Shown: in pieces, positions 7,547-15,015 of the stretch
Numbering within the stretch: position 1 is the stretch's first letter
Layout: each line of letters starts with the position of its first letter
DNA from: an uncultured Hungatella sp.
Lineage (GTDB): Bacteria; Bacillota; Clostridia; Lachnospirales; Lachnospiraceae
Direction: 5' to 3'
NCBI GenBank assembly: GCA_959018155.1
Contig: CAUEKH010000002.1
Span: 1-22,561 of the forward strand
Length of the DNA stretch: 22,561 bases
The notes under the pieces: model-generated
Told to the model about the DNA's origin: nothing
The model's input: the letters and a program-made list of their open reading frames with translations, nothing else
Database searches by the model: none
Translations under genes and position numbers: made by a program

Positions 7547-8461
7547 TTAATAGTTGACCCATTTTTGCTGACCGCGCCACTGAATCAGGGTGATAATCAG
7601 GACGATGACGAACATGACGAGCGCCTGGGCGCTGGCATAGCCGGTCTGGTAGTTGGTGAACGCCGTACGGATAATGTTGATGGACATTACCGTCGTCGCC
7701 TGGCCCGGGCCGCCTCCAGTCAGGGCCTGGATGGTGGTAAAGTTCTGAAGTGATGTGATGACCGAGCTGATTAACAGGAAGAAGGTGGTCGGAGAAATCA
7801 TCGGAATCACGATGTTCTTAATTCTCTGCCACTTGGAAGCTCCGTCAATCTGCGCCGCTTCCAGCAAGTCCACCGAGACGTTCTGAAGCGCGGCTAAATA
7901 CGTAATAAAGTTTAAGCCGATTCCCTTCCACACAGCGATACATACGACCGTGGGAAGAGCCGTATTCAACCCGTACAGCAGATACGGCGGGTTTTCATTT
8001 CCCAGCCTCTGAAGCAGATAGACAATCGGTCCATCGGGGCCTAACAGCAGTTTAAATACGACCGCTACCGCAACCATGTTCGAAACGTAAGGCAGGAAGA
8101 ACATGGAACGGATTAAATTCTTAAAATGGATCCCCTTATTCACCATGTAGGCAATAATAAATCCGCAGACCATGATAAGTGGCACATAGATCAGGGAGTA
8201 AAGCCCCGTCCGTCCCAGCGCCTTCATGGTGTCTACATCCTGGAACATACGGACGAAATTGCCAAGCCCGATAAATGACGCTTCACTGATTTTACTGATG
8301 TAGCGCACATTGGTAAAGCCGAGAATCATGGCAATCAGAAACGGAAGTCCCTGGAAAATCACGTAGCCAATCAGATACGGCGCGATAAAGATGGCGCCTG
8401 TTAAGTTCTCTTTCTTCTGTGCAATGGAGGTTTTCAGTTTCACTTTTCCATTCTTTTTCAT
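7547..8461 (-). CDS. Sugar ABC transporter permease, MalF-type (CUT1)
   Basis: Membrane subunit pairing with the MalG-type permease just downstream. It has 304 residues from the ATG at 8461, which has AGAGGTG at proper spacing; a GTG two codons upstream is too close to that site. A positively charged cytoplasmic N-terminus (about 20 residues) precedes the first membrane segment (about 23-48). The EAA loop lies at 201-220 and begins EAAQIDGASK. A conserved GGGP turn (about residue 252) occurs late in the protein, as in other CUT1 MalF-like subunits. The gene follows the solute-binding protein gene after an intrinsic terminator, so it is probably expressed by partial read-through. Confidence 0.93.
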   Translation of the reverse strand: MKKNGKVKLKTSIAQKKENLTGAIFIAPYLIGYVIFQGLPFLIAMILGFTNVRYISKISEASFIGLGNFVRMFQDVDTMKALGRTGLYSLIYVPLIMVCGFIIAYMVNKGIHFKNLIRSMFFLPYVSNMVAVAVVFKLLLGPDGPIVYLLQRLGNENPPYLLYGLNTALPTVVCIAVWKGIGLNFITYLAALQNVSVDLLEAAQIDGASKWQRIKNIVIPMISPTTFFLLISSVITSLQNFTTIQALTGGGPGQATTVMSINIIRTAFTNYQTGYASAQALVMFVIVLIITLIQWRGQQKWVNY

Positions 8462-8547
8462 ATACACACCTCTTTTTCCATGTTGACGTGTTGAACTTGC
8501 TACATAAAGGAATTGATGAAGAAGCAGATTAGCCGAAAAATGAGCGC

Positions 8548-8590
8548 AAAAAACGGACAGCCCCTTAGGTTTCCCAAATGGACTGCCCGT
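8548..8590 (-). terminator. Intercistronic terminator after the sugar-binding protein gene
   Basis: On the minus strand ACGGGCAGTCC pairs with GGGCTGTCCGT (G-U pairs allowed) and is followed by six Ts. It lies 15 nt after the stop of the binding-protein gene and about 90 nt before the first permease. Such leaky terminators commonly give excess binding protein over permease. Confidence 0.75.
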
Positions 8591-8604
8591 CAGGTCAGAC
8601 TACA

Positions 8605-10029
8605 TTACTGCTTATCTTCTTCAATTGCCTTGTTTGCTCTGTCCTGAATCTTCGTCACGGCTGTGTCGATATCCTGAGCGCCCTGGCCGTAAAGCTGGCC
8701 TTCCTCGATGATTGCCTGAGAAATAGAAGCGTCGCCGTCGCCGATGATTTTTTCAGAAAGTGCCTTGCGGCTGCTGTCAAACCATGCTGTCTTGAAGTCT
8801 TCTACAGTAAGACCATCGAACTCAAATGGCTTTGCTAAAGAGTTTTCGATGTAATCTGAGATTTCTTCGTCTGTCAAGTCAACTCTTGCCGGAACACGGC
8901 CCATTCCCAGTGTGTACTGGTTCTCTGCCATGCAGGCTGCTGCTGCGAATGCTGCGTCTTTGTTCTTGCTGGTTGTCGGTACTGCGTAGCAGCCCGGAAC
9001 AGTCAGTGTAGAAGGATCCGTTCCTTCCGGATAAGGCATTGGAAGCAGACCTACCTTCCAGTCTCTTGGATACTTGTCAAACTGATTTAAGATGGAGGTT
9101 ACCCAGCCGCCGCACATGAACATACCGTACTTGCCAGTAGAAGCAAATGCGTTCCACGGTGTATTGGAAGCCTTGAATTCAAGGATAGAAGGCTGAATCT
9201 TGTCGGTATTTCCAAGGCCGTAGTAGAACTCCAAGCTCTCTTTAAATAACGGGTCATCGAAGTTTGCTGTTCCGTCAGCCTTATATGGCTCCCAGCCCTT
9301 CTGTAATGCGTACATATAGTTGTAGCAGTCGTAATCCAGCATTAAGGAACCGTAGATGCCCTTGGAGGTATCGGTCAGCTTCTTCGCCGTCTCGATGTAT
9401 TTCTCCCAGGTCCAGCCATCAGCTGTCGGATATTCAACTCCCGCGTCATCGAAAATCTGCTTGTTGTATAAAGTAATCCAGATATCGGAGAATGCCGGAA
9501 GACCGTATACATCACCGCCGAACTCCGGTACGTAATCGCCGAAGGTGCCTTTGATATCGTAGCCCGCCTTCTCAGCAAGAGCGTTCATCGGCTCCAGCAC
9601 GCCTGCGTTGTAGAATGCCTTTAAGCCTGGCTTTGTGTTGTAGATTAAATCAATCTCATCACCAGCCATTAAGCTTACCAAGGTCTTGTCCACCTCGCCG
9701 GACTTGGCGCTCGGAATTACATAGAATTCGATCTCGATACCGGTTTTTTCCTTTACCAGTTCAATTAACTTTAAGTTCTCCTCACCGGTACTTGCCGTCT
9801 GGGTTGTCGCGTATTTTAACTTCACGCCCTCAAACGGTTTGTCCGTCGCTGCTGTTCCTTCTGCAGCTGTTGTCTCGCCTCCTGCTGCCGTTGTTGTCTC
9901 AGCTGCCGCAGCTTTTGTAGTTGTCTCTGCAGGCTTTTCATTCTTAGAGGCACAACCTGCCAGGGAACCGACTGCCATGGCAGCACAGAGAGACAGGGAA
10001 ATCATACGCTTTAAATTCTTTCTCATCAT
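8605..10029 (-). CDS. Sugar-binding lipoprotein of the ABC importer (family 1 extracellular solute-binding protein)
   Basis: Captures the carbohydrate outside the membrane and delivers it to the two permeases. A lipoprotein signal peptide (MMRKNLKRMISLSLC...) ends in the lipobox LAGC with lipidated Cys26. A Thr/Ala/Glu-rich flexible linker (about residues 35-62) tethers the mature domain to the membrane. The mature part shows the usual fold markers: IEFYVIP, LMAGDEIDLIYNT, VYGLPAFSDIWITLYNKQIFD and WTWEKYIETAKKL. The total is 474 residues. The start at 10029 follows GGGAGG with 7 nt spacing; the in-frame TTG further upstream is not credible. First structural gene after the two-component pair, preceded by its own candidate promoter (10065-10093). 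Specificity is inferred from the GH112 enzyme in the operon: a galactose-containing disaccharide from mucin, milk oligosaccharide or plant rhamnogalacturonan. Confidence 0.93.
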   Translation of the reverse strand: MMRKNLKRMISLSLCAAMAVGSLAGCASKNEKPAETTTKAAAAETTTAAGGETTAAEGTAATDKPFEGVKLKYATTQTASTGEENLKLIELVKEKTGIEIEFYVIPSAKSGEVDKTLVSLMAGDEIDLIYNTKPGLKAFYNAGVLEPMNALAEKAGYDIKGTFGDYVPEFGGDVYGLPAFSDIWITLYNKQIFDDAGVEYPTADGWTWEKYIETAKKLTDTSKGIYGSLMLDYDCYNYMYALQKGWEPYKADGTANFDDPLFKESLEFYYGLGNTDKIQPSILEFKASNTPWNAFASTGKYGMFMCGGWVTSILNQFDKYPRDWKVGLLPMPYPEGTDPSTLTVPGCYAVPTTSKNKDAAFAAAACMAENQYTLGMGRVPARVDLTDEEISDYIENSLAKPFEFDGLTVEDFKTAWFDSSRKALSEKIIGDGDASISQAIIEEGQLYGQGAQDIDTAVTKIQDRANKAIEEDKQ

Positions 10030-10064
10030 GGTGAATCCTCCCAACTGATTTATTTGATGAATTT

Positions 10065-10109
10065 ATTGTATCGTGGATTTTGCCTGTTTTCTATAGTTGG
10101 AATTTTACC
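10065..10109 (-). promoter_or_regulatory. Candidate promoter and direct-repeat operator for the sugar-uptake operon
   Basis: Minus strand: TACAAT (10070-10065) preceded at 17 bp by a weak TAGAAA, as expected for an activated promoter. Two similar elements, GGTAAAATTCCAA (from 10109) and GGCAAAATCCA (from 10084), are repeated in the same orientation with starts 25 bp apart. One lies just upstream of the -35 and one lies in the spacer. They are candidate half-sites for the AraC-type regulator encoded at 11991-13229. Confidence 0.35.
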
Positions 10110-10110
10110 T

Positions 10111-11991
10111 TTATTGGCTATTTTTGTCTTTCACCAGTATTTTAGGGATCGTGATTACCACAATGGTGCCAAATCCCGCCTTACTTAGCACCTTGACACT
10201 GTCCTTGTACCCTGTATAAATGGCGATTCTCTCCTTCACACTGTAAAGGCCGATTCCCGTGCCTTTGCGCCGCCGCTTATCCACCAGATCCTCGGATCGT
10301 ATGCGGCCGCTCTCAATCTGGCGCCGAACCTCCCGAAGCTGTCCCTTCGTCATTCCACAGCCATTGTCCGCCACACGGAGGCGGATCACGGAAGCCTCCT
10401 CCCGGATATCCAGCCGGATCTTCAGCACCCGGTCGATCCCCTCCATGCCGTACATAAAGCAATTTTCCACCACCGGCTGAAGGGTCAGCTTAATCATGGC
10501 GTAGTTATAGACCTGATCGTAATCCACCAGGCTGTCGAACTCCACGCGCTCCTTGTACCGGTTTTTCTGGATATTGACGTAAGCCATCACGTGCTCCACC
10601 TCCTGCCGGATGGGCACAATCGTTTCTCCATTTCCGATGGAAAGCCGGTATAAACGGCCTAAGGACGCGGCGATCCTTCCGATATCGGGCCGTCCCACCT
10701 CATTCGATTTCCATACGATATTTTCCAGTGTGTTGTAGAGGAAATGGGGGTTAATCTGCCCCATTAAAACCTCCAGTTCCAGTTCCTTCTTTTTCTTCTC
10801 GCTCTCCACCTGTTCCCGGATATAATTGTTAATCTGAACCAGCATGGCATTATAATAGATCATCATGCTCTTGATCTCCCCGTGGAACGCATCAGGCGCC
10901 ACGTAGGCCTCCATATTGCCGTCATACACCTCTTTCATGGAGGCGTCGAGGATTTCCACCGGCTGAAGGAAACGTCTCGATATCCACGTGATAATTGCCA
11001 CACAGGCGATAACGCAGACCACCATAGCCAGGATAATCTCCCGGTATAATCTGTCGATCGGCGCTGTGGCCATACCGACTGGCACCATGGTAATCAGCCC
11101 CCAGTCGGCATTCTTTAAATAGCTTAAATCTACAATATACTTCTCATCCTCGTACTTTACCTGGTGTTTCCCCTTCTCCGCCAGAGCCGCCAGTTTTAAA
11201 ATCCCGGCAGGAACAGCGCCGGCGCCCACGGCCTCCTCGTCGGACGAAGAGATCAGGCCGCCATTTTTATCTACAAGATAGACAATCCCGTTCATTTCCG
11301 CAATCGAACTGCTGTAAAGCCGGTGGAATTTCTCCTCCTCAACGGCAAAGAACTGGGTATAGAGCCACGTTCCCGCGTTGGGGTGGAGAATTCTTCTGGC
11401 GCAGATGACCACACGGTCACTTCTCGTATTTCCCGTTTTTGACTTCACCAGAAAATTATCCTGAACCGGATACCACCAGAACATAGAGAGTTTTTTCTTG
11501 TCGGTGGCCCCCAGCCCCACCATATTGCGCTTCACATCATTTCCCTGGTTATAGGGATCTAAAAAATTGAAGACCTCGCCCTTCTTCGTATAGACGGCGC
11601 TCAGCCTCTCGCTCTTCCCCTTGGGGTCCGTCTTGTCAAAATAGTGCTTCAGCATATAAATATTGCTGTGCTTTTCAGTCAGCCGGTCTGTATAGTCCTG
11701 GTTAATCAGATCACTCAGTTCTTCGTCGTAAGCAAATTTATCCGAAGTCAGCTGGACGTTATTAATCAGATCATCCACCTGGGAGGCGGCGGCCAGCGCC
11801 TGCTGGCGGATATTTTTCACCGCCTGATTTTTCATCTCATATCTCGTCTTTAAAAACAGGACAGACGTGACCACTGTCAGGGGAAGTATCACGCCTGCCA
11901 TCAGATAGAATACAAGCTGCCGTCTCAGACTCTTATCCATATAGTCCCGGAGCTGTTTCCACACTGCCTTTATTTTACCGGTCATAATCAT
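10111..11991 (-). CDS. YesM-type sensor histidine kinase
   Basis: Membrane sensor that phosphorylates the neighbouring AraC-type regulator. Membrane segments at about 28-50 and 322-341 flank a large extracytoplasmic sensor region (about 50-315) of the dCache type, as usual in this family. After them come a HAMP linker, a coiled region (EKKKKELELEVL) and the His_kinase box QINPHFLYNTLENIVW, with the phosphorylated histidine near residue 416. ATPase boxes follow: VVENCFMYGM, VADNGCGM and GTGIGLYSVKERI. The ATG at 11991 shares one base with the stop of the regulator gene (TGATG), so translation is coupled. A GTG at 12000 and an ATG at 11985 are alternatives. The gene is 626 residues long and ends 82 bp before the start of the sugar-binding protein gene. 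The neighbours suggest it senses a galactoside or the loaded binding protein. Confidence 0.92.
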   Translation of the reverse strand: MIMTGKIKAVWKQLRDYMDKSLRRQLVFYLMAGVILPLTVVTSVLFLKTRYEMKNQAVKNIRQQALAAASQVDDLINNVQLTSDKFAYDEELSDLINQDYTDRLTEKHSNIYMLKHYFDKTDPKGKSERLSAVYTKKGEVFNFLDPYNQGNDVKRNMVGLGATDKKKLSMFWWYPVQDNFLVKSKTGNTRSDRVVICARRILHPNAGTWLYTQFFAVEEEKFHRLYSSSIAEMNGIVYLVDKNGGLISSSDEEAVGAGAVPAGILKLAALAEKGKHQVKYEDEKYIVDLSYLKNADWGLITMVPVGMATAPIDRLYREIILAMVVCVIACVAIITWISRRFLQPVEILDASMKEVYDGNMEAYVAPDAFHGEIKSMMIYYNAMLVQINNYIREQVESEKKKKELELEVLMGQINPHFLYNTLENIVWKSNEVGRPDIGRIAASLGRLYRLSIGNGETIVPIRQEVEHVMAYVNIQKNRYKERVEFDSLVDYDQVYNYAMIKLTLQPVVENCFMYGMEGIDRVLKIRLDIREEASVIRLRVADNGCGMTKGQLREVRRQIESGRIRSEDLVDKRRRKGTGIGLYSVKERIAIYTGYKDSVKVLSKAGFGTIVVITIPKILVKDKNSQ

Positions 11992-13229
11992 CAGCCCCAC
12001 AAACCTCTGTATTCATTTGGGCTCATGCCGCAGTGCTTCTTAAATACCCTGATAAAATTCGAAGCATCGGCATATCCCGTCATCTCCGCGATTTCATAAA
12101 TCTTTAAGGACATATCCTTTAACAGAAGCTTGCTTTTCGCCATCCGCTTCTGTGTGATATAGTCGCTGAAATTAAATCCCGTCTCCTTCTTAAATACCTT
12201 GGAGATATAAGCCGGATTCTTCCGGAAATGTTCCGCGGTGGCCTCCAAGGAAACGAGATTCGAACAGTAAACCTGGTCCAGATACTCCTGAATCGAGGAT
12301 ACCAGAAGACCCGTTTTGTTCCGGCTGGCATTGATATCCGGTTCTCCGCTGGAAACCGTCTCCACCGTCTTTTTATATATCACCGGAAAATCCGATTCGC
12401 TGCCGCAGACACTGCTGATCCCGGCCCGGAAGGCCAGTCCGTAGATATCTCCGATCTCCCCCTGTATCTCACGGATGCAGTCGGAAACCGCCTTTATCTC
12501 TGCCTCGGAACAGTTTCCCTTTAAGGACACGATTCCCACTACCTTGCCGTCGCGGTGCATAAAGAAATGTTTCTTCCACGCCATCTCCCTGGAATTACAG
12601 TACCGGATAATCCGCTGTTTCAGCTGATAGTGGCTGTCCCCCTCATCCGCCGCGCCGGGCCGCGTATCTAAGACCACCATGGCGCAGCAGTGAAAATCCA
12701 TCCCGGACGCCTCCATCTCCCGCTTCCACTCATACTCTTCCTCACCGCCCACATAGCCGTCCAGAAGATTGCTTAACATCCGGTCGTAGGAGAGTTCCTG
12801 TTTCTGCCTGGCCGATACTTTCAGCAGTTCCAGTTCTTCCCGCCGTCTCCCCTCCTCGTCAAGCTGGTCCTTCAGCCGGTGAAACAGCGCCTCGAACTCG
12901 TCAATATCGGTAGGTTTTAATAAATATTCCGTCACCTGGTTGCGGATTGCCATGTTCAAATACTCCACATCATTATATCCGCTCAAAATAATAATCTTAA
13001 TCTCAGGATTGTTCTCATGTAAATACTGCATCAGTTCAATCCCATCCATCTTCGGCATACGGATGTCAGAGAGCACAACGTCCAAATGCTTCTCCCCGAT
13101 AATCCGAACCGCCTCCTCACCATTCTCCGCCTGGCCCGCAACTTCAAATCCCCAGTCGTTCCACGGGATCCCTCTGGCCATACCGCGCCTGATATCTTCC
13201 TCATCATCCACAATCAGCAACTGGTACAT
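11991..13229 (-). CDS. AraC-family response regulator (YesN-type)
   Basis: DNA-binding partner of the YesM-type kinase. An N-terminal receiver domain has acidic residues DDEED (8-12), phosphorylated Asp55 in VVLSDIRMPKMDG, and conserved LLKP near residue 105. A divergent linker region of about 170 residues follows. A C-terminal AraC HTH pair ends the protein: LEATAEHFRKNPAYISKVFK, then EIAEMTGYADASNFIRVFKK and a terminal CGMSPNEYR. Length is 412 residues from the ATG at 13229, which has GGAGGG 6 nt upstream. Longer in-frame starts up to 13298 would run into the promoter region. The gene begins the sugar locus and probably activates the operon that starts with the binding-protein gene, through the repeats at 10074-10109. 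Confidence 0.93.
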   Translation of the reverse strand: MYQLLIVDDEEDIRRGMARGIPWNDWGFEVAGQAENGEEAVRIIGEKHLDVVLSDIRMPKMDGIELMQYLHENNPEIKIIILSGYNDVEYLNMAIRNQVTEYLLKPTDIDEFEALFHRLKDQLDEEGRRREELELLKVSARQKQELSYDRMLSNLLDGYVGGEEEYEWKREMEASGMDFHCCAMVVLDTRPGAADEGDSHYQLKQRIIRYCNSREMAWKKHFFMHRDGKVVGIVSLKGNCSEAEIKAVSDCIREIQGEIGDIYGLAFRAGISSVCGSESDFPVIYKKTVETVSSGEPDINASRNKTGLLVSSIQEYLDQVYCSNLVSLEATAEHFRKNPAYISKVFKKETGFNFSDYITQKRMAKSKLLLKDMSLKIYEIAEMTGYADASNFIRVFKKHCGMSPNEYRGLWG

Positions 13230-13296
13230 GCAAATCCCTCCTCTCAGAACTCTTTCTACAGCGTTACTCTCTTCCAAAAATATCTCTACATTTCTC

Positions 13297-13326
13297 ATTA
13301 TAACACAAAGCAGCGGGCCGCGTGAA
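13297..13326 (-). promoter_or_regulatory. Candidate promoter of the response-regulator/kinase pair
   Basis: Minus-strand TTCACG, 18 bp, TATAAT (13302-13297). The -35 and spacer are embedded in the 3' arm of the terminator hairpin that ends the upstream operon, so the two signals overlap. Confidence 0.45.
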
Positions 13327-13350
13327 CTATTATGTTCCGCAGGCCGCTGC
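13310..13350 (-). terminator. Terminator of the bceAB-redox operon
   Basis: A strong hairpin lies 33 nt after the polyferredoxin stop. On the minus strand GCAGCGGCCTGCGGAAC pairs with GTTCACGCGGCCCGCTGC (few mismatches), with loop ATAATA and the tail TTTGTGTT. It separates the bce/redox operon from the sugar locus. Confidence 0.65.
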
Positions 13351-13382
13351 CGGTCATGCCTGTTGATGATTTCTGTATTTCG

Positions 13383-14258
13383 CTATTTTACGCTGTTCTT
13401 TTCTTTCCCTGTAAATGTGCTGTGAAGAGAGTGGTTCTTACACGCCTGAAGGCATTTCCCGCACCGGATACATTCTAAGTTATTCGGATTCTGAGAAACC
13501 GGCAGATCCATGGGGCACGCCCTCTTACACGCCCCACATCCGGTGCATCGATCCCTGTCTATCTCAAACCGGTACAGAGCGATGGGATTGAACACGCTGT
13601 AAATCGCGCCCAACGGGCAGAGATATCGGCAGAACGGGCGGTATACCTTGATCGCCCAGAGCGCCACTAAAATCAGCACCAGGACCTTCCAGCGAAAGAG
13701 TAACCCGAGCCCGGCCCGGAGGGACGGGTTTAAGGAAGTCAGCACAATCCCTCCCATCAGGGTTCCCGAAGGGCAAATCAGTTTGCAGAACCATGGCGTT
13801 CCGCCTCCTACAATATTGGTAACTGTAACTGGCAGTATGATAACAAAGACAGCCAGTATCACATACTTTAAGTATTTTAAATAAGGATCCCCCGGAGATT
13901 TCTTAAGCTTTCTGAACACCGGAATCTTATGTAACAAATCCTGAAACAGACCGAAGGGGCAGAGCCAGCCGCAGACAAAGCGGCCGAAAAACGCGCCCAC
14001 CGCCATCAGAAAACCAATGACATAAAATGAAAATTTATAATGAGGGCTGTTTAAAACCGCCTGCAGCGATCCTATGGGGCAGGCCCCCAGCGCGCCGGGA
14101 CAGGAGTAACAGTTCAACCCTGGAACGCAGAATTTCTTCCCGGTTCCCCGGTAGATGGTCCGCTGCAGATAGCCATTTACATAGCCGTTCGTAAGAGCTG
14201 TGAAACAGATCTGAACCGTCAGCCTGGCATTTTTCTTCCATTTTCTGATTATTTCCAT
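13383..14258 (-). CDS. NapH/polyferredoxin-like membrane 4Fe-4S protein
   Basis: Probable trans-membrane electron carrier, 291 residues with about four membrane segments (about 12-30, 75-93, 130-150, 188-205). A positively charged N-terminus puts residues about 35-72 outside; this loop contains Cys44, Cys50, Cys53 and Cys60. CxxxCP motifs follow at 96-101 (CGWLCP), 158-163 (CKLICP) and 210-215 (CRYLCP). The C-terminal cytoplasmic part carries two ferredoxin clusters, CTGCGACKRACP (238-249) and CIRCGKCLQAC (263-273). The arrangement fits electron flow from cytoplasmic ferredoxin or NAD(P)H-linked donors to an outside acceptor. Its start has GAGGAGG, 13 nt after the stop of the CxxC mini-protein gene, and it is the last gene of the operon. 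The redox partner is inferred to be the TlpA-like lipoprotein. Topology is my estimate. Confidence 0.88.
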   Translation of the reverse strand: MEIIRKWKKNARLTVQICFTALTNGYVNGYLQRTIYRGTGKKFCVPGLNCYSCPGALGACPIGSLQAVLNSPHYKFSFYVIGFLMAVGAFFGRFVCGWLCPFGLFQDLLHKIPVFRKLKKSPGDPYLKYLKYVILAVFVIILPVTVTNIVGGGTPWFCKLICPSGTLMGGIVLTSLNPSLRAGLGLLFRWKVLVLILVALWAIKVYRPFCRYLCPLGAIYSVFNPIALYRFEIDRDRCTGCGACKRACPMDLPVSQNPNNLECIRCGKCLQACKNHSLHSTFTGKEKNSVK

Positions 14259-14271
14259 ACCCGCAGCCTCC

Positions 14272-14421
14272 TCAACCGATTCCGATACATTCCAGACAGA
14301 TTGCCACTGCTTTCGTTAAAACCGTATTGACCTCCTGCCGGTATACCCCGATCGCCATAAACAGGAAACCGGCCGCCATCACAGAAAGTCCCCACCGGTT
14401 CTTCATCCATCTAGCTTTCAT
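14272..14421 (-). CDS. CD1871A-type CxxC mini-protein
   Basis: A 49-residue protein that ordinary gene finders may miss. It has a basic N-terminus (MKARWMKNRW), one membrane segment (about 11-27) and a C-terminal amphipathic stretch ending in the dithiol motif CLECIGIG (Cys42, Cys45). This matches my recollection of the CD1871A family of CXXC-containing proteins in Clostridia, typically of this length and found between a 4Fe-4S protein and a TlpA-like protein. The ATG is preceded by AAGGAGG and overlaps the last 11 bases of the thioredoxin-like gene. The stop is 13 bp before the polyferredoxin start. With the positive end inside, the CxxC would face the outer side of the membrane and could pass electrons between its two neighbours. 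That role is an inference. Confidence 0.85.
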   Translation of the reverse strand: MKARWMKNRWGLSVMAAGFLFMAIGVYRQEVNTVLTKAVAICLECIGIG

Positions 14422-14986
14422 GGGTTACCTCCTTAAGTCGCTCTTCAATTACTTTGCGCCAGCCGTCCTTATCCTGGGAAAACATCACCGGATCCCCGAC
14501 CAGCTGTCCCTCGCTGTCCACAAAATACGTTGTCGGGAACCCCGCCTGTCTGCTGAGGGCAGAAATGGCCAGGTCCTCAGAGACGAGAAGCTGCTGATAG
14601 GTGGCGCCGGTTTTGCTTAAAACCTCCTTCACAAGCGTCCGCTCATTTTCTGAAAGCCCCGCCTGAAGCCCCTTTTCTCCATCCTCCGCCACCATTCCCT
14701 TAATGGCGACCTTCGTCCCTTCCTGTTTCAGTTCCTCTGAAAGTTCCTGTAACTCCGGTATCTCGCCCACACACGGCCCGCACCAGGTTGCCCATGTATT
14801 AATCACAGTCAGATCATTTTCCTTAAGAACATCCGCCGTAACCCGGTTTCCCTCAAAATCAACGGTATCGAGACTGGCAAATAAATCCTTCGGAACATCC
14901 GGCGTATCCGCCTTCTTAGAACACCCCGCACAGACTGTCAGAATTGCGGCGGCAATTAAAGCAAATATCATTTTCTTTTTCATCAT
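14411..14986 (-). CDS. TlpA/ResA-like thioredoxin-fold lipoprotein
   Basis: Extracytoplasmic thiol-disulfide oxidoreductase, 191 residues. The signal peptide MMKKKMIFALIAAAILTV runs to a lipobox-like CAGC with Cys22; the usual Leu at -3 is Cys, so the lipobox is slightly atypical. The thioredoxin domain has the active site TWATWCGPC (Cys69, Cys72), followed by the helix EIPELQELSEEL, a TlpA-type insertion around 100-135, and the cis-proline loop GFPTTYFVD (Pro151). AAGGAG sits 5 nt before the start. The gene begins 29 nt after the BceB-type permease stop, with no terminator in between, and overlaps the CxxC mini-protein gene. It probably reduces disulfides or sulfoxides outside the membrane, using electrons relayed from the polyferredoxin. 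The target is unknown. Confidence 0.92.
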   Translation of the reverse strand: MMKKKMIFALIAAAILTVCAGCSKKADTPDVPKDLFASLDTVDFEGNRVTADVLKENDLTVINTWATWCGPCVGEIPELQELSEELKQEGTKVAIKGMVAEDGEKGLQAGLSENERTLVKEVLSKTGATYQQLLVSEDLAISALSRQAGFPTTYFVDSEGQLVGDPVMFSQDKDGWRKVIEERLKEVTHES

Positions 14987-15015
14987 TCGTACTCCTTTTC
15001 ATTGTTTCATTGTTT

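Noticed and set aside
4500..10029. A bifidobacterial-type lacto-N-biose pathway locus.
   Set aside because: nahK, galT and galE are absent, so only the phosphorylase and importer are claimed.
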